From contig LRSR01011353.1 in NCBI GenBank assembly GCA_001579985.1, forward strand, positions 1-29,646: DNA of 29,646 nt. The letters run 5' to 3'. Below, in pieces: positions 1 through 10,100 of the stretch. The position numbers and the translations under genes were made by a program. Origin of the DNA: Hypsibius dujardini. Its lineage: Eukaryota; Tardigrada; Eutardigrada; Parachela; Hypsibiidae. The first letter of the stretch is position 1; each line of letters begins with the position of its first letter. The notes below the pieces were generated by a model, which searched no databases, had not been told where the DNA came from, and saw only the letters and a list, made by a program, of their open reading frames with translations.

Positions 1-82
1 CTTCAGAATTGGGCCTGCCGTTCGTGATAAGCTTGCAGCTGGCAATGGTAACAGCTCTGATTTCCTGCACCTCTTTCAAAAA
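1..82 (-). CDS. Possible exon fragment of an unknown gene, cut by window edge
   Basis: On the minus strand a good acceptor (pyrimidine-rich run then CTACAG) ends at 83. It is followed by a frame that stays open to the window edge, reading FLKEVQEIRAVTIASCKLIT and onward. I recognise no family. It could be a downstream exon of the same minus-strand gene as the M13 peptidase fragment at 597-858, but the residues do not resemble the M13 C-terminus. It may equally be chance, because 82 bases is short. Confidence 0.2.
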
Positions 83-596
83 CTGTAGGTCGGGAGAAAA
101 TCTTTTATTCATGGTTAAACAAACAAAACAGTAATGTTTGTTGTTACTGTACTTAAAAAAATGTATTAGATCTATCCCCCCCCCCTCAAATATTTTTAAT
201 CCAGAATTATATTTTCTATTCAAAACAAGGAAACAAGATAGATTTTTGGGGTGTGATCCAAAGCGCCCTCAAGGAACTTGATTCGGTTGATCCTCCTTAG
301 CGGGCTAAAAATGGCTCCGTGCGACACCAAGCGAATCATCCTCCTCAATTCCTTAACTTTTTTAATAACTATCGCAAAGCAATGATTTGATAGAGTAAGC
401 AACCACCCATGGACAAATTCTAGATCATTTATGAGAAAACATTACTTTAGAAATATTCGAATTTATGTTACTAATATATTTTGTAACCTCTGACATACTT
501 AAGGCACTGCCGTAAAAAGTGCTATGCTCTTTCCCTTTTACACTAGGGTAGCGAAGAAAAAATGGAAAATCCACTAGATGGCTCCACCGCGCTCAC
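83..596. other. Stretch with no supported gene
   Basis: AT-rich DNA with a poly-C run at 177-186. A 60-codon minus-strand frame at 220-402 has no family resemblance and no convincing splice sites, so I do not call it. Otherwise I see nothing here. Confidence 0.4.
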
Positions 597-858
597 TATG
601 ATCTTTTAGTGAATCAAAGAAGGGACCTACTCCATTGCTGATGATAATACTTGCATCGTAAGCGACTCGGAGCCCCGCAAGATCAGCTATGTTTTTCCTC
701 CAGAGTCCGATTGCCGTCCAGCGGCCCTTCTGGTAGTCCGTAAGCGCTGTATTTGGCCACTACATCGGCGGTCCTGGCATAGTAATGTTGCTTGGTCTCC
801 GTGGTCCATGTCCACCACCCGGTCTTGGTGTAATTATAATTCACGACCTGGGCAAGGT
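597..858 (-). pseudogene. M13 (neprilysin/ECE-type) metallopeptidase fragment with frameshift
   Basis: Read on the minus strand after an acceptor (TTTTAATCCAG) at 859, the first frame contains GWWTWTTETKQHYYARTADV and ends at a TGA at 683-685. The frame one base over continues with NIADLAGLRVAYDASIIISN up to a donor-like GTGAGC at 596. Together these match the M13 order: a WWT block, then the NIADxGG-type block that carries a zinc-ligand region and precedes the C-terminal Cys-rich end. The two frames meet at an A5 run (692-696). With four A the frame would run through as TLEENIAD, the family motif. No HExxH exon was found in 859-1894 and no C-terminal CxxW exon in 1-596. The piece therefore appears to be a decayed, truncated copy, unless the extra base is a sequencing error. 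M13 enzymes are membrane or secreted zinc endopeptidases that cleave small peptides. Confidence 0.6.
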
Positions 859-1894
859 CTGGATTAAAATGAAATATTTGGCAGTTAGTTGATGACGAGT
901 ATAAAAAACCAGTGTGATCTGCTGTATGTGCTCATTTTGGGACGTTTTTTTATAGGGGAAACGCAGAATGCTTTCGCTTCGTTTTATTAAATCAGTAGGA
1001 TCTTAGTGATCACATATAAAATTGCATTTCATCGGTGACTAAATTCAAACTTTTTGAGATTTCTCTCTCTTTTTACTATGCTCTTACTGTGCAACCTGAG
1101 TGTAAAACGGGGAAAACTATAATTCCTACAACAGTTATGTGGGTCTTTATTAAACCTGCCACAACGAAGAACAACATACACACAAATCAACGCGCCATTT
1201 TCGGCAGGATATATGCAAAACGACTTTTTCAGGCCACACAATTTCCACCGTTATTCACGCCACAGTATGAGGAGAAGTCTCTGTTTCGGCTCACCTTCCA
1301 CTCAGTCGATAAATCAGCTCATTTATGGGTTTCTCTATGATGGCAGGTGCTTGATTGTTTTATTTCCAGAATTGCTATACTACACTAGGATATAGTACAA
1401 CAAATCAAACAATCAAGCACCTGCCACCAAAAAAAAACCCATGAGTGAGCCGATTTATCGACCAATTGGAGGGTGAGCCGAAATACAGATTTCACCTCAT
1501 ACTGCTTTACAGTCCGTAGACATGACGATTAAAATACTGCAATATGGCTTAGCTGCCTTGGATTGTTCCAGCAAGTCTGGGGTGAGGGGGGAGTTCTCTA
1601 ATCCCGGTTCACACATTATCCGGCATTGCTTGCGCGCTAATGAATTGTGCACTTGTATAAGTTAAGAATTCATGGCAATCTCGAATAATATACGATATTT
1701 GAACGATTAATGATCGACTGCAGTCTGAAGCTGCTGCAGTACTCACTCAGGACTTGCATGAAATGACATGCGCAAAATGCAAATCGTTGGAGGGTTTAAA
1801 ACAACACAACTTAAAACAAATGCAGAAATATAAAAAAGGTCGCTCAACTTCGTTTGGTAGGAGAAAAGAGGCCTGACGAAGAGGATTAGATTCA
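859..1894. other. Intergenic region holding a foldback element
   Basis: This lies between the M13 fragment and the 3' end of the NEURL2-type gene. The main content is the large inverted repeat at 1263-1504, described separately. No coding frame with homology was seen on either strand. Confidence 0.5.
1263..1504. repeat. Imperfect foldback (inverted repeat, about 96 bp arms)
   Basis: The left arm (about 1263-1358) and right arm (about 1408-1504) are inverted copies of each other. Both begin CAGTATGAGG when read inward, share TTTCGGCTCACC, GTCGATAAATC and ATGGGTTT, and end in GGCAGGTGCTTGATTGTT. Scattered substitutions separate the arms, and the central spacer is partly palindromic as well. 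Such a structure fits a small foldback or MITE-like element. It encodes nothing, and no clear target-site duplication was identified. Confidence 0.7.
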
Positions 1895-2119
1895 TCAAGT
1901 GGCTGGATATTCGTATGATACGAATCGTATCAGTTTCCGAGGCAGGAGTAGTTCTTTCAAGTCATCAACAGATCCTGTAATGACTTCTCGGCATAGAGAC
2001 TGCAATGTAGGCACTAAAACGAAAGGAAAAAAGATAAATTTCAATCTCAAAGTGAATGTCTGACTGTCTGAGTGAACGCCTGTCTTCTGCCTGCCTGTCT
2101 GTCTGCATGTCTGTCTGCC

Positions 2120-2152
<33 letters not shown>

Positions 2153-3392
2153 GCATGCCTGCATGTCTGTCTGTCTGTCTGTCTGTCTGCATGCCTGCAT
2201 GTCTGTCTGTCGGTCTATCGGCCGGTCTGTCGTTCGGTCTGTCTGTCTGTCTCTCTGTTGGTGTGTTGTGTAGTCTGTCTCTGTCTGTTTCTTTGAACTG
2301 TTGGACTAAAGGTTGTCTGGTCATACCTTCGTAAAGGGGAACAATTCTGACTGTCTTGGTCTGCCCATAGACATCACAGACAACGAAAAGCGGACCCGCC
2401 TGCAACTCAAACGGAAATGGTCCCCGGCATTCCCCGTTCACCACAAAGTATAGGAACGCAAAATCCAGTCCCACTTGCGAATAGAATATTCCCACACGAC
2501 TGCCCTCACTGGTAGCAGAATCCAAGGTTTCGAGTGACGGCGTTGGACTGCAGCAGCTCGTGTTAGTCGGATCATCGATTAGGCATGCCTGGGACTCGTT
2601 GTGAGCGTCGCCGTTGTGACTGTATGAATGAAACAAGCGAAACGTGAGGAATTATCCAGGGGGCGGAAGTGTAAACTGTAAAGTGAGATATACGGCGCAA
2701 CTTAAGGACGTAATTGACGTCATTGAGCATTTCTTCTAGAGGGATACATGTAGGCACGACGCACCAGCGCTCAAGAGATTTGACGGCCACTGTAGTGGGA
2801 GAAAACCTAATGTGGCACTTAAACTTTTCCTTATTACGTAACACTTCAAGTCTCAAGTTAAACTTCACAGTGCCTGCCTTTCTAACAATCAGAATGTACA
2901 GTCATGTATGGCCGAATGTCTGCGTCAGTGTAGCTGCCTGTGTCTGCGCATGTGTCTGTGTCTGTGTCTGTGTAAGTGTCTGTGCCCCTATCTGTGTCTC
3001 CGCGTGTGTCTGCATCTGTGTATGCCTCTGTCTATGTATACGCCCCTTTGTCTACCAGTCTGCTCCTGCATGCCTGTCCTCCCTCGCACCAAGCTTCTTT
3101 TTGCCTATGCGTCTGGCTGCTCAAGATTTTCATAAGAGACTTATGAAAACATCTGCATAACAATATCCAATCCAATTCCATCTCTTCAAATATTAGGCCG
3201 TGCGGCACAAAGGATCCCCAGCCCAATCCGCAAGCAACAAATGAGGTTGTCATCGACCAGCACTCTCCAATAAAATATACAGCTCGATCAAGGCCGCCGC
3301 GCAGCACAAACGGAAGCACTCAAAGCCCTACATGCCATGCCTCCCTCATCATCAAACATCCCTCCACTGTACACGCCGACTACCGAGACAGT

Positions 3393-3436
<44 letters not shown>

Positions 3437-5024
3437 TGAAAAAACAGGCGATTAATCGTAACACCGGAAACATGTGCCAGATATCAGTGAGAGAGTCAGT
3501 GACGCACATGGCCAAGGGGAGGAGGAGGAAAAAAATCAATCCCCAGACAGCTCCCTGGGGATGCCTTATACAAACCAGGCCCCGGGTTGCTTAATCAAGC
3601 GTGAGTATATCGAGCAGTCTAACCTATTTCTCCGGGATCCGGTGTGCCGCGCAGCGACTGATCCTGGGGACCGTCTCTTGGGCTGGAGAAACTCGATATT
3701 CAGCCGGCTGCCCCAGGGTGCGTCCCGGAGGAGCTTGTGGAACTTGCCCGCGGGAAGGGTCAGGGCGTCGCCGAGCTCCTCATCTACTTCCGAGCGGTCC
3801 AGGGTGTAGACCCAGGAGAGGCCCTCGGCCACGAGGTTCGGTAGGGCGAAGCGAGGGAATTCCTTCCTTTTCTCTGGGTCTGGAAAAACGACAGTGTTAA
3901 TTGATTGAACGCCCAGTTACGCATTGCAAACAATTTTGTTCACAACTTTTGCGGCAGTAAGTTCCGAACTTTGGTTTTTCCGTGTTTTTCCATTCCTTAG
4001 GTTTCCTTATTTTAAAAAGTTTATTCCATGTTTTAGTTTTTCGTCGCCAATTGTTTTTCACAATTTTTGCTTCGACAACTTCCGAATTTTTAGTTTTTCA
4101 GTGTTCAGTGTTTTTTCAGTGTTCAGTGCAATAGACTTGTGATATAATGGTCATATAATTTTCATAGAGCGGGTTGATTATTGGGCATTTATATTAAAGC
4201 GCCTGACGTCTTGCTTACCGTTTGCTCGCGATCTCAAGGGATAGCTAAGACCCGCCTCCCTCGGTATGGCTTGTACTCAATTGAACGTTCAATTTGATTC
4301 ACTCTTCTCTGATTGGCTCATTTTGTACAGCTTACTGGTTGTGCTCGATCGATTGATTGTACAGTCGTGCTTTTCCTTATATTTGTCCCTACAGTGGTAA
4401 TTTAGTGAACGGCACTCAATAGGCACGGCCCGGGTTGATTAAAATTTACGGGTAGGACACAAAAGTGTCCCTTGAGATCACGAACATACGGTAGTTCCGT
4501 GGCTACACATAATGTCGAGTATCGACCACTTGGTGCCAGTTTTTAATGGCTCCCGTATTTTATGACTGCCGGGTAGCACAGTGTGTGCAGGCATAATATA
4601 TGGATGGGTCTAAAATTGGCACCAAATGGTCCAGACTGTCCAGTACGTTTTAAACATTCTAAACATTTTGATTCAATAAAAAGTGGATTAATATTTTTTT
4701 AAATACTCTCTGCAAAAAAAGTACTAATTTACCTGACTGCGTGATACCGATGCGGAGGTGGCCGTTCCAGCCCAAGTCATTCTGCACGATCTCCACCATG
4801 AAGAGTTCGTTCGGTCGCAGGGGGTTTGCGCTGAAAATGAGCCCGTCCGCGAAGCTGGACACCCGAGTCGCTACCGTTTTATCCTCGGAAAATCGAACGT
4901 TCAGGCCGTGTTGACTGTGGAAGCGATGCAAGCAGGGCAGCAAGGCGCTCTGGTCAGCAGGATGACCGAATTGGACGCAGTTGGTCGTACGGCAAGTCTC
5001 GTCGAGATCGCCGGGGCAAGGCAT
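1895..5024 (-). CDS. NEURL2: NEURL2-type NHR and SOCS-box protein (E3 ligase substrate receptor)
   Basis: Four exons on the minus strand, spliced by hand: 4733-5024, 3624-3879, 2327-2619 and 1895-2013, giving 319 residues (the human protein is about 285). The start is the first ATG of the frame; upstream in-frame codons are only GTG. The neuralized homology repeat begins near residue 34 (RFHSQHGLNVRFSEDKT) and has FADGLIFSANPLRP and LGWNGHLRIGIT. Exon 2 continues with FALPNLVAEGLSWVYTL, and exon 3 with SRVGIFY, FVVNGECRGPFP and VVCDVYGQTKTVRIVPL. This order follows vertebrate NEURL2 (Ozz) throughout. Exon 4 (residues 281-319) is a SOCS box with a classical BC-box, TLQSLCREVI, which in the family binds elongin B/C and recruits a cullin-5 ligase. 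Ozz is known for muscle substrates; the substrate here is unknown. Exon 3 carries a low-complexity insert (CCSPTPSLETLDSATSEGS). The exon 2 donor (AG|GTTAGA) is the least certain junction. Introns are 853, 1004 and 313 bp and microsatellite-rich. Confidence 0.88.
2091..2291. repeat. (CTGT)n/(CTGC) microsatellite in NEURL2 intron 3
   Basis: Long CTGT runs are interspersed with CTGCATGC variants and sit wholly inside the last intron of the NEURL2-type gene. The long Cys/Ser/Val-rich or Gln/Thr/Asp-rich open frames here come from the repeat, not from coding. Confidence 0.9.
2926..3050. repeat. Degenerate (CTGTGT)n repeat in NEURL2 intron 2
   Basis: Imperfect hexamer CTGTGT/CTGCGT units. The same hexamer family recurs at 14484-14628, 26317-26395 and 28377-28570. 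Confidence 0.8.
3391..3436. repeat. (GACA)n microsatellite in NEURL2 intron 2
   Basis: About eleven near-perfect GACA units inside the 1004 bp intron. Confidence 0.9.
4215..4494. repeat. Inverted repeat (27 bp arms) in NEURL2 intron 1, MITE-like
   Basis: The arms at 4215-4241 and 4468-4494 match in 23 of 27 positions by hand count and share GATCTCAAGGGA at the inner ends. The roughly 226 bp between them is non-coding. Size and structure fit a small non-autonomous DNA transposon, but no target duplication was assigned. Confidence 0.5.
4524..4631. repeat. Second short inverted repeat in NEURL2 intron 1
   Basis: The arms at 4524-4543 and 4612-4631 (GACCACTTGGTGCCAG against GACCATTTGGTGCCAA on the other strand) are nearly complementary. 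They immediately follow the 4215-4494 inverted repeat. Confidence 0.5.
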
Positions 5025-5584
5025 CACGCAGGCCGTCCAAACCACTTCCGGTCAGGGGAGATAAATTTTAAGCTATGCAAAAGCTTGAATTGGGTTAAAT
5101 TTGGTAAGCGCAGTTGCAGAAAATACGGGTTGTGGGCTATAGGAAGCAGTGACTGATGAAGAGGTGTAATTGAGATAATCAAGAAATCGAGTAAAGCAAT
5201 TGATGGCGATTTTAGCAGGATGACTTTTCAAGCGCGATGAAGATTTTGCAGCGTAGCAGCAGCAGCAGCAGAAGAGCAGCACTTGGTAAAATGGGAAGGT
5301 AAAAATGTATCAAACAGCTGCAAGCGGTCGAAAAAGGAAGCGCAGCGGCAGGCGAAGCAGCAGCAAAAACAAATACAATAAAACGAGACTGCCGCAGTTG
5401 TGAAAGCAACTTTTTCACAAGAGAAAGCTCCGACGGCAGGATACACTCGTTGTATGAAGCCTTTCCACTACCAGCTTACTCCTCATGCAGTGGAAATGAT
5501 CTAGTGGAATTGGAGCGATAAATCGATCTATCTTAACGGAATGCCGCATTCGCTCTAGTTTTTCCTCTTTGACTCCATAAGCAA

Positions 5585-5618
5585 ACAGACAGACAGTCAG
5601 ACAGACAGACAGACAGAT

Positions 5619-5669
<51 letters not shown>
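5585..5669. repeat. (CAGA)n microsatellite
   Basis: About 85 bp of CAGA units with a few interruptions, in the intergenic region upstream of the NEURL2-type gene. Confidence 0.9.
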
Positions 5670-6432
5670 GCCCTAAAGTTGAGTAGACTAAAAAACCGAT
5701 CGTGTGGCTCGTTTTAGTTTTTGGCGCCATCCTTTTCTTACATATTATCTATAATCATTGTCTGTAGTCTTGCGGGTAAAAACCCCTCTTGACAAAACAA
5801 ACTATATCCTAAGGAAAACGTGGTGTCAGGTGGCAACAAATCAATCAAACATCGGGTAGTGACTGGGGACTGGATGACTCATATCGCACCTTGATACCGA
5901 AATGATGTCAGCTCGAGTTGAGAAATCCACCACGAAAACCACGACGACCTGAAAGTGAAAAAGAACTCGTTCCTCTCAAAACAGCCGAATCGAAAAAATT
6001 ATTTAATTCCCAGCATTTTTGGCACCCTCAACGTAAGCGCGAAACAAACCATTTGAGGTAAGAGTTTGTGAGAAACCTCTCCATTAGAAGCGGCTGACGT
6101 GGTTGTATCTTCAACTCAGCGACCTCCCTTCACGACCACCGACCCCGACCAAGCCCGCCACGTGAGTTAATCCACATTTCCAATTTTTTATTTAAATGAC
6201 ATTGTTAATTTAAGACGATTGAACGTTTAAAATTAACAAATAAATTCATAGGAAGGTTCTAATTGAAATAGGATTTTTTCCTCATTTTCTATCCAATTTT
6301 TAATTTATCAACAAATTGTTTTTTATTAATTTTTTCTATTGTTTAAATTTAAATTAAATTAAAATGTATTGCTCGGATTCGGTGGACGCTTTGAGAATCG
6401 CTGGTTTATGGGTGATCAATGAAATTTTAAAA

Positions 6433-6715
6433 TTCGCCCCAATTTCATGCCAAGTCACCAATCAAGCGCTGGCGCAGCTGTTGTAATGACAGGGCGCTTG
6501 ACTGCCAATCGATCGCTTGATTGTTGATTAAACAGGTTTCTTTTTTGCCAATTTTTTATTTCACAATCAAATTTGTTGTTTTCATTGCTTGAATCGAAAT
6601 TCTAACTGAACTACTGTGGCGTCGAGCTTGTCGGCGCCGGGAGAGCCGATTTTTTATGGATGAAAAGTGAATTTTTTATATTCGCCCCAATTTCATGCCA
6701 AGTCATCAATCAAGC
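6433..6715 (+). repeat. 35 bp direct repeat, 248 bp apart
   Basis: The copies at 6433-6467 and 6681-6715 both run from TTCGCCCCAATTTCATGCCA to AATCAAGC and differ at one position (C or T). They lie 0.5-0.75 kb upstream of the ZNF598-type start codon. Confidence 0.85.
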
Positions 6716-7185
6716 ACACGATCAGTTATTATACTAGTAGCACACAATGTTTTACTGTGCATCAGTGGAATCTGCGTTTCCAATTCATTCAGCGTCAACA
6801 CCTAGCTTACATTCAGAAAATGTGTCTGATGGAACTTTGGCGCTTTCTTCAAAAGATTTGGCAATCATTCTCGAACGATTCTGTCAGTTTTCGTTCTACT
6901 CTTTTCAAGTAGCCGCTTTCCTTTGACTTGCCTGTGAGTGATCGCTTGATTGAATTGTTAACTTTTTCTTAAATACAATCTACCAATCAAGCTGTGTAAT
7001 TCCAGTCGTACTTTTCATTAACTGATTGACTTCATTTGATTGATGAATTGAAACATATTCTGCCTATTGACGTTAGGTTTAGTGGTTTACCAAGAATTTC
7101 GTTTTGGCAGGTTTTGTTCCTTTTGGCGAAAGTTGCTGTTGCTTCATCTTTCTTCAAGACATCTACCCACAATCACATCGTTGTT

Positions 7186-10100
7186 ATGGAGCGTAAAGAA
7201 CAAATCGGTGCTTCTCGTTCATCTGGACAGCAGCAGACTCGTTTACAGCGAACTCGTGCACGTCCATCCGAAAGCGGTGACCCGACCGCCCAGAAGAACA
7301 CATGTCCGATTTGCTTCAACAACCTCACGGACATCTGCGCATACCAGCCGTGTCAACATGTCTTGTGCTTTGAATGTGCCATCCGGAACCGCGTGCTTTG
7401 CAATCAAAAAGGATGTCCTGTCTGTCGCACTGAGTGCGAACAGGTGAAATGCCTGCCTGCATGTTTGTCTGTCTGTCTGTATATCTGCCTGTCTGTCTTT
7501 CAGTCTATCTTTCAGCTATCTGTCTGTCTGTCTTTCAGTCTATCTGTGCTATCTCAGTCTATCTTTCAGTCTATCTTTCAGTCTATCTTTCAGTCTATCT
7601 TCAGTCTATCTGTCTGTCTATCTGTCTGTCTATCTGTCTGTCTATCTGTCTGTCTGTCTCTCTGTCTCTCTGTCTCTCTGTCTGTCTGTCTGTCTGTTTG
7701 GCTGTCTGTCTTTCAGCTTGTCTCTTTTTCTTTTGTTTATCTGTCTGTCTCTGTTTGGCTACGTGTATGTCTGTCCGTTTTTGCTCGTGTTTGGAATTTA
7801 CTTACTCTTTCTGCTTTCAGGTGGTGCTGGCTGGTCATCGTTTCAATGACGAGACTGAAAACCTGCACCGTTTCGACGCTGTGATGCGGAAGGCTCAAGA
7901 CAACCGCAACGGTGATCCATGCTACGGCTTCCTCTTTGAGAACGTCACGGTGGAGCGAGCGTACCGGAAGATGCTGACCCACTCGTGCCGCTTCTGTGAT
8001 CGGCCGTTTGGAGAGTTTGACGACCTGGTGCGCCATGTCAGGGAACGACACGACCAACACTATTGCACCATTTGCGTTCGCACTTTGATGGTAAGACATG
8101 CGAAGGGGCAAAAGAACATAATATGTACGTGGTTCCGGCCAATCGCTACATTTTAGCTAACAACTTTTGTTTTAGCTATTTACTTGGGAGCATAAAGTGT
8201 ACATGTAAGTTGACTCGCTTTCCGGACTTTCTGCCAATGAATAGATTGACGGACAGACAGACAGACAGAGAGACAGACAGACAGAGAGACAGACAGACAG
8301 AGAGACAGAGAGACAGACAGACAGACAGATTGACTGATTGACAGTGCCTCGGTTTCACAGGTACGACGAGCTGCTGCGACATATGGACGAAGGGGATCCA
8401 GGCGACAAAAACACCCATCCCCATCCGCTGTGTGAATTGTGCAACTTCCGGGCCTTCGACAAGGACGACTTGTACCGGCACTCAAAAAAGCGTCATCAAG
8501 CGTGCTGGATTTGCGAAAGACAAACCAACAAATTTGTCTTCTTCAAGTAAGTCATTCCTTCGAAATCCAAAGAGTGACGGATCTTCTCTTCGATTGTTGG
8601 AAATGGAACTGGCTTCCTTTGTGGCTAGTTAGTTAGATCGATGACTGGTGAACTTTTAACTGCGTGATTAGCAATGTAGTCATTGCTGTATTCTGTCATT
8701 GGCAGTGATTTCTATCGCCTATACGAACACATGGCCCACCTCCACTACGTCTGCAAAGTCTGCTCCAACCCCGACGAGGCTCGCGTCACATCTTTTCCTG
8801 ACGAGGATGGCTTAGCAATCCACACCGCCGCAGAGCACTCTGAGGGCGGCGGCATTCGGCCCGACATGCTTTTCAACTTCACCACCACACAACAACGCGG
8901 CAGTGGACCAAATGATCGCGGTGGTGGTGGCGGTGGAGGAAGACGTGGTGGTCGGGATCACCACAACCGGCAGCAGGTAATAACTATTCCTTTATCTGTG
9001 CATTTCAGTCTGATTGATTGATTGATTGTTTGGTCTGTTTGTCTGTCTGTCTTTCTGTCTTGGGTTGTAGAATTGCCTGCCTGTGAAACGGTTGTCTCTC
9101 TCTCTGTCGGTTTATATTTTTGTCCAACTGAATTATAATCAGTTCAACTTCCGCAGGATGGGGAAGATGAGGAGAATGTCCGACCGCGTAGTCCTGTTCG
9201 GCAGAATTTCAACATGGACTCTGCGCAGTTCCCTACTTTGGGTGCCGAGATGGGCGCGACTAGTGTGTCTGGACCCCCAACTGGCGGTGCAGTGACTAGC
9301 AGTGTCGCTGGGGGCAAAAGTGGTGGCGATCAGCCAGTGAGGGCGGCGGTCGACGTGACACCGAGATATGCCCCACCGAAGATGACGGAGAACGAGTTTC
9401 CCAGTTTGGGAGGAGGTGGAGGTGGTGGTGGGAAAGGTGCGTCGTCAAGAGGTGGGCCGTCATCCACGAGTTGGTCGAACGGATCGGCCAAAGTGGCGGC
9501 TCCGGCGTATACGAAGACAGTGACTGCGACAGCTGTACCGAAAAAGGTGTGCATTATTTGGGTTCTCGGCGGGTTGTGTTGTCTGAATGCTTGGCTGGCC
9601 GTTGGATTTCTTGTCTGTCTGTCTTTCAGTCTGTATGTGTCTGTGCTTCTCTGTCTGTGTGTTTGCTTTTCTGTCGATCTGTCTCTCTGCCGGCCTTTCT
9701 ACCTGTCTATCTGTATGTCTGTATGCCTGCCTGTGTCACTGGCTGGCTGTGTCTGTGCGTCAGCCTGTGCGTCTACTTTCTGTCTGCGGAGATTTACTTT
9801 GGCCTTTCCTTTGCAGATCACTCGAGCGGCACCTCCCTCCCTCAATCCGGCCACCGCACCGGCCGAGATGTTTCCCGTTCTAAGCGGTCCAGCTCCCACT
9901 GCTGTTGCCAAACTCAACCGCGACTGGACCGCCGTTCCCGTCAAGCATAAGAAAGGTGACGCTTCCTCCAAGACTACGAATCACGCAATCAAACCAACAG
10001 CCACCAGCCGGTGGGACGTTCTGGAGGAAGACCTTCCCGCTCCTTCACCCCGCAAACTTCAACAGAAGCCTGAATCGCCATCCCCCAGTCCGAGAGGGTC

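Larger units (their letters stand above)
5025..7185. other. Divergent intergenic/promoter region between NEURL2 and ZNF598 genes
   Basis: The two genes are transcribed away from each other, so promoters for both should lie here. It holds a short CAG/GCAG run (5249-5280), a (CAGA)n tract (5585-5669), a duplicated 35 bp segment (6433-6467 and 6681-6715) and a cluster of GCTTGATTG motifs. A C-rich stretch ending at 6161 is followed by GTGAGT, and an acceptor-like TTTTGGCAG ends at 7110. These could bound a ZNF598 5'-untranslated intron, but that is speculative. No TATA box or coding exon was recognised. Confidence 0.5.

Noticed and set aside
2056-2334. Cys/Ser/Val-rich open frames of 74-92 codons
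   Set aside because: They are translations of the CTGT microsatellite within an intron of the opposite-strand NEURL2 gene.
3372-3436. CRISPR-like regular repeats (GACA and hexamer arrays)
   Set aside because: Simple-sequence microsatellites without spacers, in an animal genome.
5024-5045. Extended NEURL2 start at 5045
   Set aside because: The codon there is GTG; the first ATG in frame is at 5022-5024.
4758-5156. 132-codon plus-strand frame
   Set aside because: Antisense of NEURL2 exon 1, whose NHR motifs on the minus strand are unambiguous.
7036-7185. ZNF598 start at the upstream in-frame ATG (7036)
   Set aside because: The added 50 residues are hydrophobic and unlike the family; a 5'-UTR acceptor (TTTTGGCAG, ending 7110) may lie inside them.
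7434-8156. Long plus-strand frame fusing repeat to zinc-finger sequence
   Set aside because: The frame runs through the intron 1 repeat only because CTGT units lack stops. The exon 2 acceptor at 7820 and donor at 8090 define the coding part.
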